Shown: positions 45,373 to 56,449 of the stretch, in pieces
How positions within the stretch are numbered: position 1 is the stretch's first letter
Layout of the letters: each line of letters opens with the position of its first letter
Source: Beroe forskalii
Taxonomy: Eukaryota > Ctenophora > Nuda > Beroida > Beroidae
NCBI GenBank assembly: GCA_011033025.1
Contig: WFMF01000438.1
Coordinates: 67,001-131,000 of the forward strand
Length of the DNA stretch: 64,000 bases
Direction of reading: 5' to 3'
Program-made: the position numbers and the translations under genes
The notes under the pieces: model-generated
What the model was told of the DNA's origin: nothing
The model's input: the letters and a program-made list of their open reading frames with translations, nothing else
The model's database searches: none

Positions 45373-47576
45373 GTTTGCGTTGTGCGCGGCGCGCTTTTTC
45401 AGGTTGCTTAACACGTTTGCTAAACACGTATGTCCCTGTTATCGTCGCGCTTCATCAGAACAGGGAAGCGCCGCGGCGCCGCGCGCGTTATACACACACC
45501 TATGCGGGTTTAGGACTTTAGGAATTCCCCAATGATCATGAATTCATGATGTGGCGCGCGCAGCGCGTACACAAACATATGCGAGCTTAGGAATGCAAAG
45601 GTGTGTGATGTGTGTTTATGCCATAGTGCCATACTGATTGCGGCGTGCGCGCAACGCGAGCACTGAGCAGGGATTTATGTTTTTAGCAAAAACCGACGCA
45701 GCACGCATCATAACCAATAACAAAACCGACGGCGCGCGCATTGTCTATCGATGATCATGATAGACCCTGCTGCAGAGAAATCAACGACGGAGATGCGACG
45801 CTCTGCAGATTTATAAAGTTAATTGGAATTAGTGTATTACCAAGCAAAGGGATTCCTTGATCAGATCATACAAATGTAATTTCTTTCGTAGGATGTTACC
45901 CTACCCTCGCGCGCGCGGCGCAACGTTCCACATTTGGACGTCACTTTGCGCCTTCAGAAGAAAGGGACGGACATCGCCCGTCGATAATTTCTTCTTCATT
46001 CATTTTCTCGTCTATGCTCTTTTTATTTGATCCACACTTTTTTCATCAGATAAATTTGTCATGTGGGAAGGGATTAGCTTTAGTAGAGCTTTTTATTGCA
46101 TGACATGATTGCAACTGGCAAGAATCAAAAACTTTTTAGGGTTAACTTAACAACACTACTTTATACAATCAAATTTGAGCAGGTAGACGTATGTGCAATG
46201 ACGCCCCCCAAGGGGAGGAAATGACGATGTGATCTGCAGCCAAGACAGCTTGAATCAAGAAGAATTCACCTCTCAGCTCTACTGTTGGTTATCTTCGAAT
46301 TTGGTTATTGATCCTGTATATCTTCAGCATGGGTTCTTTCTTTGAATCAATTCAAACTGAGATAGCTCTCTCTTCAAAACACATTGAAAAAATTACTGGT
46401 CTGTTTAAAAATAAAAATGTTAATGTTGCACAGCTGAAGCAAAAGTTAGACAAGGATGAAATGGCAAATTTCATCTTTGATTTTATGAAAAGGACAGAGT
46501 GTTGTGTAGAGTTATTAAGAAAAGCAACCAGTGAAGTTGAATCAAATCAGAAGGAAAGTAAGGCTGCTGGAAACAGAATCATCCAGTTACAAGAGGAGTT
46601 ATTGTGCACTAAAACAGACCAGATCAATAAGTTCCAGTCTATGGTTGATAACAAGCTCAAAGACACTATCAAAACAGAGATGAAGAGCTACAGTGATGCA
46701 GTTAAGAAAGATGCTGGTCAGACTTTAACATATAAGGAACATAAAGACTGCTGTTAAAGATATTGTGCAGAAGGGGTCTGAGGAGAGGGACAAAAACCTG
46801 ATACTTTTTGGAGTTCCTGAGGAAGATGGTGAAGATGTGAAGGATAAGGTCAATAATATATTCAACAGTATAGATGTCAAGCCCAGGTTTGATGCAGCTC
46901 GTTTTGGAAGAGTTGAAGGGAAGAAACCTATACGTGTTACAGTGGAAAATAGTAAAATACTGAAACCGTGTTTGAGGTGCTAAAAGTGGCCAAGAACCTA
47001 AAGCAGGACCAGGCTTATAAAAGTGTCTTCATTAGCCTGGACAAGAGCCCAGAAGAACGTGCTGAGAGGAGGAAGTTGGTGCAAGAGTTGAAGAAGAAGA
47101 TTGCTGAACACCCAAGGAAGAAATTTGTTATAAGACGGGGTGAAATTTGCTGTGCAATGGAAAATGAAGTAGTGTCATCTGAGCAGGGGGAAACAAGTGA
47201 AAAGGCTGCTGCAGGAATGGAAGTGAAACCCCAGTGGAGGCCCCCTCACTTCAAGAAACCTCCTGCTAGAAAGCCTGTTGATTCTGAGTCTTCAATAGAC
47301 AGTTCGGACTATTGAAAGTTGTTATATTTTGTAATTTTAAAGGTTTCATCTTAAGTTTTAAAATGGAATCAGTACAAATTTTACCTGATGATGTCAATTC
47401 ATGAGTGATCAGCAAGAATGACATACCATGAACAATATTGCTGTGTTTTGAGGATGAATGTTTGAGCACTGAAGGGTATCCTTTTGACTAGATTCCTTTA
47501 TTTGTTTTCATCACCGCACGTTGAGGCGGAGCCTTTGATCAGGGCATTCAGAGTTATATATATATATATATATATA
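45373..47576 (+). mobile_element. HAL1-like ORF1-only retroelement, copy B, near full length
   Basis: About 2.2 kb. A CpG-rich leader shared with copy C begins at GTTTGCGTTGTGCGCGGCGC. It is followed by an ORF1-like gene, a 3' region of about 240 bp ending GGCATTCAGAGTT, and an (AT)n tail of about 22 bp. No ORF2/reverse transcriptase is present, so it must depend on a partner LINE. The tail directly abuts the terminal repeat of the next element. Confidence 0.75.
46329..47315 (+). pseudogene. ORF1-like protein, copy B, two frameshifts
   Basis: Keeps the family N-terminus MGSFFESIQTEIALSSKHIE missing from copy A, then the same helical, RRM-like and C-terminal parts. An extra base near 46,731 (AACATATAAGG where the other copies read AACAATAAGG or its complement) and an 8-base insertion near 46,950 break the frame. 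The remainder resumes to the stop at 47,313. Confidence 0.8.
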
Positions 47577-48128
47577 GGTTAGGTCTAAAACAATGCGATT
47601 ATTGCTCTAGGTGTGTCATAAATCCACTATCATCAATTCACAGAGACTTTGTCGGGATTATGGTGCATGACGTCATCTTTGGCTTTGTCGTCTTTTAGCG
47701 TGGTTCAAGCGTCAAGTTTCAATGATTCAAAACGTGAAATTAAAGTTGAAGTAAAACGACTGGTTGAGCTGGTAAAGTAAAATCTTTCGCCCGTCTTTTC
47801 ATTAGTTTAGGGGCTTATCAAACACTCAACGTAACAAGTTGCTGATATCAAAAGCTAATTTCACGTGATCTTCAATCATGCTCCTTTATAAAGTCTAAAA
47901 TCTGCCATAATGGAAATTGGCCATTCACTAATTAGCAAATTCGTACTATGATTTTAGTACGTATTAATAACGCTGGCTAAAGATAAATGAGCCTATTTGC
48001 CACGTTCGAAACGAATTAAATTAAATCCGTATCATTACGAAATAACTGACTATCTTAGAAATCTCTTCATTCACCCCATTAAAATGTGAAAATATGAATC
48101 GAGATTTATTCTAAAATAAAATTCTCGG
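47577..48128 (-). repeat. 3' terminal direct repeat of copy D
   Basis: Matches 49,473-50,022 in the same orientation with few differences, including TCGAAAATC/TCTAAAATC variants. This supports an LTR-like arrangement. Confidence 0.75.
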
Positions 48129-48268
48129 TCTGCCAGCAAGATAATTTAATACTTTAATAATCGGCAGTGTCAGTTTAAGTGTTAATCGGTCGCCAGATTC
48201 TATTGTACGTATCAGACGCATATTTTATTCATCTGTCAATGATTTTTAATTACGCGGTCTATGTTAAA

Positions 48269-49309
48269 TTAACTACCAAAGTCACGTAATAAGTTCGTTT
48301 TCTGGCGCCAATTTTCGCTATTATTCGCGTTTACAGGGTTACATGCTCTCCATTTTACAGGTAGGCGTGGGCGGGGTTCTTGACAAGTAATCCCCTTGCT
48401 CGTCACGTCCTCGTCCCTCTTGCGGATGAGAAATGCTTCCCGTTTTTTCCAAAGTTGTTCGGATATGGACTGATTATGTGTAGCTTCCTCTGTCCACATC
48501 GACATGATCTCGTCCGTAACATCGTCGTTAAGATCCAAATCTTCAGCTCGCTGCTTGATTATCTCGTCCATTTCTCGTGTTCTGGCTTGATGGTGTTCCA
48601 TGTACTGCTTCATTAGGGTAACATCCTCTTTGTACTTCCTTGAGGCCTGATTAATTTTCAGTTCTACTGCCGTGTTGCAGTCACTGGGGTTAATTCTAGG
48701 CCTGTACTTGAAAGGGAGGTAGTCCGGATGCTCTTCCATCCAAGCTTCATAGAGTTGGGACTTGCGTGAGTTCTGTAGGAATTTCCAGTAACTCTTCTTG
48801 CGAGCGTTCATCGTGTCTGACCAGAGTATCGCGTTCTCTGACTTGAACTTCCTGGCACCCTTAATTCTGGATGCCTCGCTTTGCTTCTGTAGAGTGGCCT
48901 CGTCTGTTTTCTGGAATCTTTGCTCCAGCGCCAGTAGTCTTGTCAGGACGCTCTGGTCGCCCTCACTTGGAGTGCTATCTCTGGCAATATTTCTTTGGGG
49001 GCTTGCCTCGTGACATGTGAGCAGGGCTGAATTCTCTTGTGACGTCATGAATTGCGTCATCAGTGACCCAATCTTATCAATCCTCTGTTCAAGGCAGTAG
49101 CATTGGATTGAAGCTCCCTCATCAACACATTGTTCTTCACGGCTTTGTTCTCCAATCTTTAACTCGAGAGCTTCTAATCTCGAGTTGATTTTACTGAGAT
49201 GAGTAGCTAGATCAACGATAGTCTCCTTGTTCCTGAATGCCAAGTTCTGGAGTTCGGACAAAGAGCTTCTGCTAGCTTCCTCTGCCTTGTTTTCTTTTCT
49301 TGTCTTCAT
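48269..49309 (-). CDS. gag-like protein of unknown family, intact copy
   Basis: 346 codons from ATG 49,309 (MKTRKENKAEEASRSSLSEL). An N-terminal third is predicted to be helical/coiled coil by its heptad-like Leu/Ile spacing (LATHLSKINSRLEALELKIG). A CYCLEQRIDKIGSLM segment follows, and then a compact, aromatic-rich middle (KKSYWKFLQNSRKSQLYEAW, then HPDYLPFKYRPRI). The C-terminal part is charged and ends beyond PVKWRACNPVNANNSENW. There is no zinc knuckle, protease, reverse transcriptase or integrase motif. Its position between terminal repeats makes a gag/capsid-like role plausible, but I do not recognise the family, so 'gag-like' is positional. The only copy in the window without a disabling change. 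Confidence 0.7.
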   Translation of the reverse strand: MKTRKENKAEEASRSSLSELQNLAFRNKETIVDLATHLSKINSRLEALELKIGEQSREEQCVDEGASIQCYCLEQRIDKIGSLMTQFMTSQENSALLTCHEASPQRNIARDSTPSEGDQSVLTRLLALEQRFQKTDEATLQKQSEASRIKGARKFKSENAILWSDTMNARKKSYWKFLQNSRKSQLYEAWMEEHPDYLPFKYRPRINPSDCNTAVELKINQASRKYKEDVTLMKQYMEHHQARTREMDEIIKQRAEDLDLNDDVTDEIMSMWTEEATHNQSISEQLWKKREAFLIRKRDEDVTSKGITCQEPRPRLPVKWRACNPVNANNSENWRQKTNLLRDFGS

Positions 49310-49472
49310 AGTTCTTTCTCTGTCCAAGACAATTCTGAAACACAGGTCTCGTGTTGAGCAGCGGAAATACGACGGTCTCCCTTGGTGGTATAATGGTTAA
49401 TGAGTGGCGTAGTGTTACGTACACCGTTTGTCTTCTCGCTGAGTCGACTGGCACACCGTGGGGTAATGTATA

Positions 49473-50022
49473 GGTTAGGTCTAAAACAATGCGATTATTG
49501 CTCTAGGTGTGTCATAAATCCACTATCATCAATTCACAGAGACTTTGTCGGGATTATGGTGCATGACGTCATCTTTGGCTTTGTCGTCTTTTAGCGTGGT
49601 TCAAGCGTCAAGTTTCAATGATTCAAAACGTGAAATTAAAGTTGAAGTAAACGACTGGTTGAGCTGGTAAAGTAAAATCTTTCGCCCGTCTTTTCATTAG
49701 TTTAGGGGCTTATCAAACACTCAACGTAACAAGTTGCTGATATCAAAAACTAATTTCACGTGATCTTCAATCATGCTCCTTTATAAAGTCGAAAATCTGC
49801 CATAATGGAAATTGGCCATTCACTAATTAGCAAATTCGTACTATGATTTTAGTACGTATTAATAACGCTGGCAAAGATAAATGAGCCTATTTGCCACGTT
49901 CGAAACGAATTAAATTAAATCCGTATCATTACGAAATAACTGACTATCTTAGAAATCTCTTCATTCACCCCATTAAAATGTGAAAATATGAATCGAGATT
50001 TATTCTAAAATAAAATTCTCAG
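49473..50022 (-). repeat. 5' terminal direct repeat of copy D
   Basis: About 550 bp. The outer limit is the point where homology with the array stops (ATTCTCAGTCTG, then unique ATGTAATC). Confidence 0.75.
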
Positions 50023-50179
50023 TCTGATGTAATCTACATGCAAGTAAAATTTAAGAAGATTGTCAACAATTAGCCCTAGATATTTATAGGATTTGCACTC
50101 TTTAACAGAGTAATTACTAAAGATATTGATTTTCACCCCAAATTGAATAGTATTAAAGATAGTATCAAAGATAAGTATC

Positions 50180-50510
50180 TTGGTTTAAGTGGTGCCAGGG
50201 TAAAGTGGTGCAAGGGAAAACTGATGTCAGGGAAAACTGGTGACAGGGTGAAGCAGTGGCAGGGTAAACTGCTGTCATTGTTAATTTGTGTCAGGGTACA
50301 GTGGTGTCATGGTTAATGTGTGTCAGGGAAAACTGCTGCCAGGGCTTTGTGGTTTCTGGGTGAAGTGTTGTCGGGGTTAAGAAGTGCCATAAGTGGTGTG
50401 AGGGTAAGGTGGTGTCATTGTGAAGTGGTGCCAGAGTAACATGGTGCCAGGAATATTGGTGTCAGGGAAAACTGCTGTCCGGGTTTAATGGTTTCACAGT
50501 AAGCACTGAA
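50180..50510. repeat. Degenerate GTGGTGTCAGGGTAAA minisatellite
   Basis: Roughly 18-bp units with words such as GGTGCCAGGGTAAAGTGGTG and TGTCAGGGAAAACTG, heavily diverged. Confidence 0.75.
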
Positions 50511-51035
50511 ACAATTGGAGATGTTACATGAAAAATATAGAAATGGTACAGTAACTGGGTCTATAGATTGCTGAAATATCGATTGAAATTAAATCAAAAT
50601 TTGACTTATAACATCAAGAGCATTTACATGGATAGCTCAATTATCCATGAAGCTTTTTTTTATTGCTGAATAGATAAGATAAGATAAGATAAAGCATCTG
50701 GGCAACACAATTAGGTGAAAGCACTAATCAGCACACTTCTATTCATCGAAATAAATAAATAAAATGATTGATAGAATATTTTGATTTAATACTGACATAA
50801 TTACAAATTAGAGATCATTGATTCAACATTAACATTTATTTCAAAATAAGTGCCCATGATTCAAAAAGAAAAATAAATCAATAAACTTTTTATAAGATTC
50901 ATTTGAATAATAACTGCCCAAAGCTAAACTAGCAAAAAATAATTCGACTCAAATACTTCAACTCTAATAATTCGACTCAAATATTTTTTTAAAGAATTCT
51001 ATAATTAGCGCGCCATTGTGCCGTGGCCGTGTATG
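50511..51035. other. No recognised gene
   Basis: AT-rich, with a short (AAGAT)n run (about 50,673-50,692). Confidence 0.45.
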
Positions 51036-51380
51036 GTGGCCGAGGTGGCTCACTTGAAAATAATTTTTCATGTTTTTGAAAAAGTGAGCCATTTCGGCCA
51101 CCGCGTGGCCGAGCTGGCTCACCTATATTTTTCCAACTTTGATGCAAAATTTAAATGTCAATTTTAATCCGAAAAAACAAAATTCGGCATGTATCTGAAA
51201 CTAGAAAAGTTGCTCTTTCCAACGGTGTAAAGGTTAGGACCAACCGACCCAAAATGGCGGAGTTATAGCGCTCCAAAAAAGTGGGACGCCTCGGCCACGC
51301 GGTGGCCGAACTGGCTCACTTGTAGTTTCAGTCTTCAAAGTGAGCCACGCCGGCCACCGCGTGGCCGAATTGGCTCATTT
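51036..51380. repeat. Two GGCCAC/GTGGCC hairpins
   Basis: GTGGCCGAGGTGGCTCACTT pairs with AAGTGAGCCATTTCGGCCAC (51,036-51,099). GTGGCCGAACTGGCTCACTT pairs with AAGTGAGCCACGCCGGCCAC (51,302-51,355). Further copies of CCACCGCGTGGCCGA(G/A) follow each. The repeated arms suggest a foldback element with a middle of about 200 bp. Confidence 0.65.
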
Positions 51381-52815
51381 GAAGAGCAACAAATGCGCGT
51401 TTCATACGTACGTGGTATATTAAAACGCTTTCGCGCCGTACATACATCAGCTAATATTGTGGCAAATTTTGACGCGCATTCACAGATTGACAGAACCGTA
51501 TAATCTGGAACCAGCACTCAACGAGGAGGGTATCGATCCTCTTCCAAGCCAACCTGTTGCCTTGCTTTCGGTTGACCACGATTTCATCCCACTCACCAAA
51601 CCCTAACCATATCATCCATCCAAATTCATAAAACCACACTTCTCATTAACTTCTGCGTGTATGGGAAATATTACAAATGAAGTGGGCTCATTTCAACCGC
51701 TGGTATGTACTCATCAGTCAAAAGCATCCAATGGGTAATAAAATGAGTCAGTTAGGTCCCAAAGCCTTCCATGGTGGAAATAACAACGTATCCAAAGAAC
51801 CCTTCATAGTTTACCCAACGTATTTTCCATCGTGACTTTTCACTGATGAGCACACATAGCCGGAAGTCGGAACGTCTGATAGTCTATTTTTGTACTTTGC
51901 GTGCCCCAAGCAAGGTTGCCCTCTTCGCCTTAATTCAAGATATGCTCCGCCGTTATTATAGTAAGCGTGCAAAACTACCACAAAAGTTCAGATTTAAGCA
52001 CATTGGAACTACTTTGGGCAAGGCCGGGAAATTTGAACAAGGAAGTGTACCCAATTATGTGTATGGAAATTAAGGGTAGAAATATCAGTAAAGGCGCAAA
52101 AGGGGTCACCAAGTTAGAAGTTGATACTTAAACTTCTGTGTCTATTGATCAACATTTGGAGCACGCATCGCACATGAAAAAGCTCGAGAGTAGAATTAAG
52201 TAAGTTTCATCAAACAAATTGAACAAAGAGAAACACAGTTATGGCTGTAATTTTCGAATATCAGGTTGATGTTTACAACAAACTACAATTAGTAGTTAAT
52301 AATAGAATGTCTCTGAGCGACATGAGAAAGTTTAGCTTTAGGAATGAACGATATTAGTGACTAATTTGGAAGATTATGCAATGCTGTTATAAGCACATAT
52401 TAGTCGGCATAAGTTCAAGAAAATTCTAAATCATTCCCTTGTCACAGTTGCTATTTAATATAATGTTAACAAAAAATAGCAATATCAAACTTTAAACTTT
52501 GAAAGAAATATTGAACTTAGAAATAAATTTTCTTTCAAAATTTAGCTGTAACGATAGGATTGTATGAAATGTCAATATATAAGCACACCAAAGCTAAATC
52601 TTAAGCTTAAGAAACGCAATTTTCGCCACTTAACTGCTTATACAGTAGCCTCACGACAATAATTTCAAGTTAGTAATTTCTAGTTACGTTCGGCTACCAT
52701 GGTACTGCCTCTCTTTGCACTCTAATCAAAATGTGCTGTTGGCTTTAAATAATGTATTCTCTGCGCGTTAGGTACATAAAAAGTGGAGAGATACACTAAG
52801 CAGTTAGGCCATGGT
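51381..52815. other. No recognised gene
   Basis: Open frames here are short. No muscleblind or FOXRED2 exon was recognised. Confidence 0.45.
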
Positions 52816-54966
52816 TTGCGTTGTGCGCGGCGCGATTTTTCATGATTGCATCACGTTTGTTAAACACGGTATGTCCCTTTATCGTCGCGCTCTTTTCATC
52901 AGAACAGGAAGTGCCGCGGCGCGTGCGCGCGCAGTATACACACCTATGCGGCTTTAGACTTTAGTGAATTTCAATGATCGCGAATTCATGATGGTGCGGC
53001 GCAGCGTACACAAACATATGCGAGTTTAGGAATGCTGTGTGTGTGATATGCCATAGTGCCATACTGATTGGTGGCGTGCGCAACGCGAGCACTGAGCAGG
53101 GATTTATGTTTTTAAAAACCGACGCAGCACGCATCATAACCAATAACAAAACCGACGGCGCGCGCATTGTCTATCGATGATCATGATAGACCCTGCTGCA
53201 GAGAAATCAACGATTCTGAGATGCGACGCTCTGCAGATTTATAAAGTTAATTGAATTAGTGTATTACCAAATGATTCCTTGATCAGATCATACAAATGTA
53301 ATTTTTTCGTAGATGTTACCCTACCCAGGCGCGCGGCGCAACGTTCCACATTTGGACGTCACTTTGCGCCTTCAGAAGAAGGGACGGACACGCCCGTCGA
53401 TAATTTCTTCTTCATTCATTTTCTCGTCTATGCTCTTTTTATTTGATCCACACTTTTTTCATCAGATAAATTTGTCATGTGGGAAGGGATTAGCTTTAGT
53501 AGAGCTTTTTATTGCATGACATGATTGCAACTGGCAAGAATCAAAAACTTTTTAGGGTTAACTTAACAACACTACTTATTACAATCAAATTTGAGCAGGT
53601 AGACGTATGTGCAATGACGCCCCAAGGAGGAAATGACAATGTGATCTGCAGCAAGACAGCTTCAATCAGAAGATTCACCTCTCAGTACTCCTGTTTGCTA
53701 TCTTCAATTTGGTTATTGATTGTGTATATCTTCAGCATGGGTTCTTTCTTTGAATCAATTCAAACTGAGATAGCTCTCTTCAAAACACATTGAAAAAATT
53801 ACTGGTCTGTTTAAAAACAAAATGTTAATGTTGCACAGCTGAAAAAAGTTAGACAAGGATGAAATGGCAAATTTCATATTTGATTCTATGAAAAGGATGG
53901 AGTGTTGTGTAGAGTTATTAAGAAAAGCAACCAGTGAAGTTGAATCAAATCAGAGGAAAGTAAGGCTGCTGAAACAGAATCATCCAGTTACAAGAGGAGT
54001 TATTGTCACTAAAACAGACCAGATCAATAAGTTCCAGTCTATGGTTGATAACAAGCTCAAAGATACTATCAAAACAGAGATGAAGAGCTACAGTGATGCA
54101 GTTAAGAAAGATGCTGGTCAGACTTTAACAATAAGGAACATAAAGACTGCTGTTAAAGATATTGTGCAGAAGGGGTCTGAGGAGAGGGACAAAAACCTGA
54201 TACTTTTTGGAGTTCCTGAGGAAGAAGGTGAAGATGTGAAGGATAAGGTCAATAATATATTCAACAGTATAGATGTCAAACCCAAGTTTGATGCAGCTCG
54301 TTTTGGAAGAGTTGAAGGGAAGAAACCTATACGTGTTACAGTGGAAAATACTGAAACTGTATTTGAGGTGCTAAAAGTGGCCAAGAACCTAAAGCAGGAC
54401 CAGGCTTATAAAAGTGTCTTCATCAGCCTGGACAAGAGCCCTGAAGAACGTGCTGAGAGGAGGAAGTTGGTGCAAGAGTTGAAGAAGAAGATTGCTGAAC
54501 ACCCAAGGAAGAAATTTGTTATAAGGCGGGGTGAAATTTGCTGTTCAGTGGAAAATGAAGTAGTGTCATCTGAGCAGGGGGAAACAAATGAAAAGGCTGC
54601 TGCAGGGATGAAAGTGAAACCCCAGTGGAGGCCCCCTCACTTCAAGAAACCTCCTGCTAGAAAGCCTGTTGATTCTGAGTCTTCAATAGACAGTTCGGAC
54701 TATTGAAAGTTGTTATATTTTGTAATTTTAAAGGTTTCATCTTAAGTTTTAAAATGGAATCAGTACAAATTTTACCTGATGATGTCAATTCATGAGTGAT
54801 CAGCAAGAATGACATACATGAACAATTTGGCTGTGTTTTGAGGATGAATGTTTGAGCACTGAAGGGTATCCTTTTGACTAGATTCCTTTATTTGTTTTCA
54901 TCACCGCACGTTGAGGCGGAGCCTTTGATCAGGGCATTCAGAGTTATATATATATATATATATATA
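52816..54966 (+). mobile_element. HAL1-like ORF1-only retroelement, copy C
   Basis: Same leader, ORF, 3' region and (AT)n tail as copy B, about 2.15 kb. The first 1.2 kb is shortened by many one- or two-base losses relative to B, mostly in runs and dinucleotide repeats. Confidence 0.75.
53737..54706 (+). pseudogene. ORF1-like protein, copy C
   Basis: Starts MGSFFESIQTEIAL but loses the frame near 53,777. A long open frame then covers 53,864-54,706, with an altered patch of about 17 residues near 53,955-54,008 where three single-base losses cancel. The RRM-like and C-terminal parts are intact. Confidence 0.8.
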
Positions 54967-55802
54967 ACTTTAAGCTAGTGAACCATTTTGTGAAACATCT
55001 TGATGAGAGGATTGGTTTGAACAGTTCAGTTTCATGCTCTTAACTTATTTCACAGTGATTTCATACTCTTAAGTTATTATCACAGTATTTTTATCACTGA
55101 GTTGTTTATGCAAATTCAGTTTATTTATGAATGGTAACAATGAGTAATGGGCACCTGAGTTAAATGGTGCGTATTAGTGTTACCTATTGTTCTTGATAAT
55201 CGTCTATGTGAAGAGAGATGGTTAAATACCATTATCCTTATGTTATGTTATGTTATGCAGTTGATTGAAAAATTTTTTCTGTTCTACTCAATTCAAAGCT
55301 CACAATTATCAAACTCAAATTTCGCAGTTTCATGATTGCATATATTTTCATTCTATTTTTACCACCAAATTCTGCACAAACTTTGGTGGTACCATATTTT
55401 TATTTTTAGAGGTGTAAGATAATAGATAAAACATCTATTAAGATTGGGAAGTGTTGATGCAACTATCTGAAGCATTATATGTTGACATTAAGACTGTATT
55501 GGTGTATATGACACTAGGTGACATTTTCACAAACTGTGTGGTGGTTGAATACCATAAATTATATATTTTCTATATATTTTATGTGGTCTGTCAGTCTGTG
55601 GGACTTTTGTGTGCTGGGCCAGTTAAGCATGGAAATTTGGACATTTGCAGAGGCTAGGAATGGTTCAAAATCAATTCATTTAAATGATTGTTGCCACATA
55701 GAGCAATTTGTTTATCCTTCATTTATTTATTCTTTAATTGTTGATATACTTCACAATCAAATGTTCATTTAAATTTCACTCTCTATTGCATAGAATATCA
55801 GG
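54967..55802. other. FOXRED2 upstream region, nothing recognised
   Basis: AT-rich, with TTATGTTATGTTATG near 55,240. No clear TATA box or GC-rich promoter. Confidence 0.4.
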
Positions 55803-55884
55803 ATGATTCTGACAATAATTCTAATGCTTCTCTTTGGAACTCTTGATTCATGGGATTACTGCATCATTGGAGCTGGTCCTGGAG
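55803..55884 (+). CDS. FOXRED2: FOXRED2-like ER oxidoreductase, exon 1
   Basis: ATG 55,803 opens MILTIILMLLFGTLDSWDYC, a short hydrophobic signal peptide, and then IIGAGPGG, the GxGxxG dinucleotide-binding loop. Donor GGAG|GTAATA, phase 1. FOXRED2 (ERFAD) is an ER-lumen FAD-linked oxidoreductase linked to ER-associated degradation. The eight supported exons join in phase to about 263 residues of the N-terminal half, interrupted by introns of 191-2,035 bp. The residues [38 protein letters not shown] and [20 protein letters not shown] match the family closely. The C-terminal half lies beyond the window. Confidence 0.92.
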
Positions 55885-56302
55885 GTAATAGTAATGGATT
55901 ATAACTTAGTATAAATGAATCAATCACAAATTGTTCATTAATCATTTAATTAATCTGATGTTACTCATGTTTGAGTTCAAGTTCAGAGTTGGAGAAAAGT
56001 TCTTGTAGATCATTATAACTTACAACACAACACATATTAAATTGACTAACTGAGGATGTGTTGAGGCTGCTCCTCGGAGATCCTGAAGATGATTCATAGC
56101 TTTTCATAAAGTCAATCTTAAAGTTATGAATCGAAACTGTCAGTTGATATTGTGGAGTAGTTATTTGGCTTGAATCATTATTGTTACTTTCAATGAAAGA
56201 CAGCAGTTTTATTAGATATATATCATGTAAGCTGTTATTCTTTGTATTTTTGAAGGTATACAAAGTTCACATAATTAGATAATTATATTACTTTTGTTCC
56301 AG

Positions 56303-56374
56303 GTCTTCAAGTAGCATATTACCTACAAAAAACAGGGCTCGATTATGTTATCATTGAAAGAAACACAGTGCCAG
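56303..56374 (+). CDS. FOXRED2: FOXRED2-like, exon 2
   Basis: 72 nt; acceptor TTGTTCCAG, donor CCAG|GTGAGT, phase 1 at both ends. Encodes LQVAYYLQKTGLDYVIIERN followed by TVP, the strand after the Rossmann loop with the acidic residue (E of IIER) that contacts the FAD ribose in related folds. Confidence 0.92.
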
Positions 56375-56449
56375 GTGAGTTATCATATAACCCAGGTGCA
56401 AAAAGTACCTTGGATTCAATGCAACAAACATTAAAAAAGCACCCAAGCT

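Larger units (their letters stand above)
47577..50022 (-). mobile_element. gag-like terminal-repeat retroelement, solo copy D
   Basis: Minus-oriented element of about 2.45 kb with a direct repeat of about 550 bp at each end (47,577-48,128 and 49,473-50,022) and one intact ORF between. It defines the element's limits: in ORF orientation the repeat begins at (C/T)GAGAATTTTATTTTAG and ends at GACCTAACC. Flanks are an (AT)n tract on one side and ATGTAATCTACATG on the other; no clear target duplication. Confidence 0.8.
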
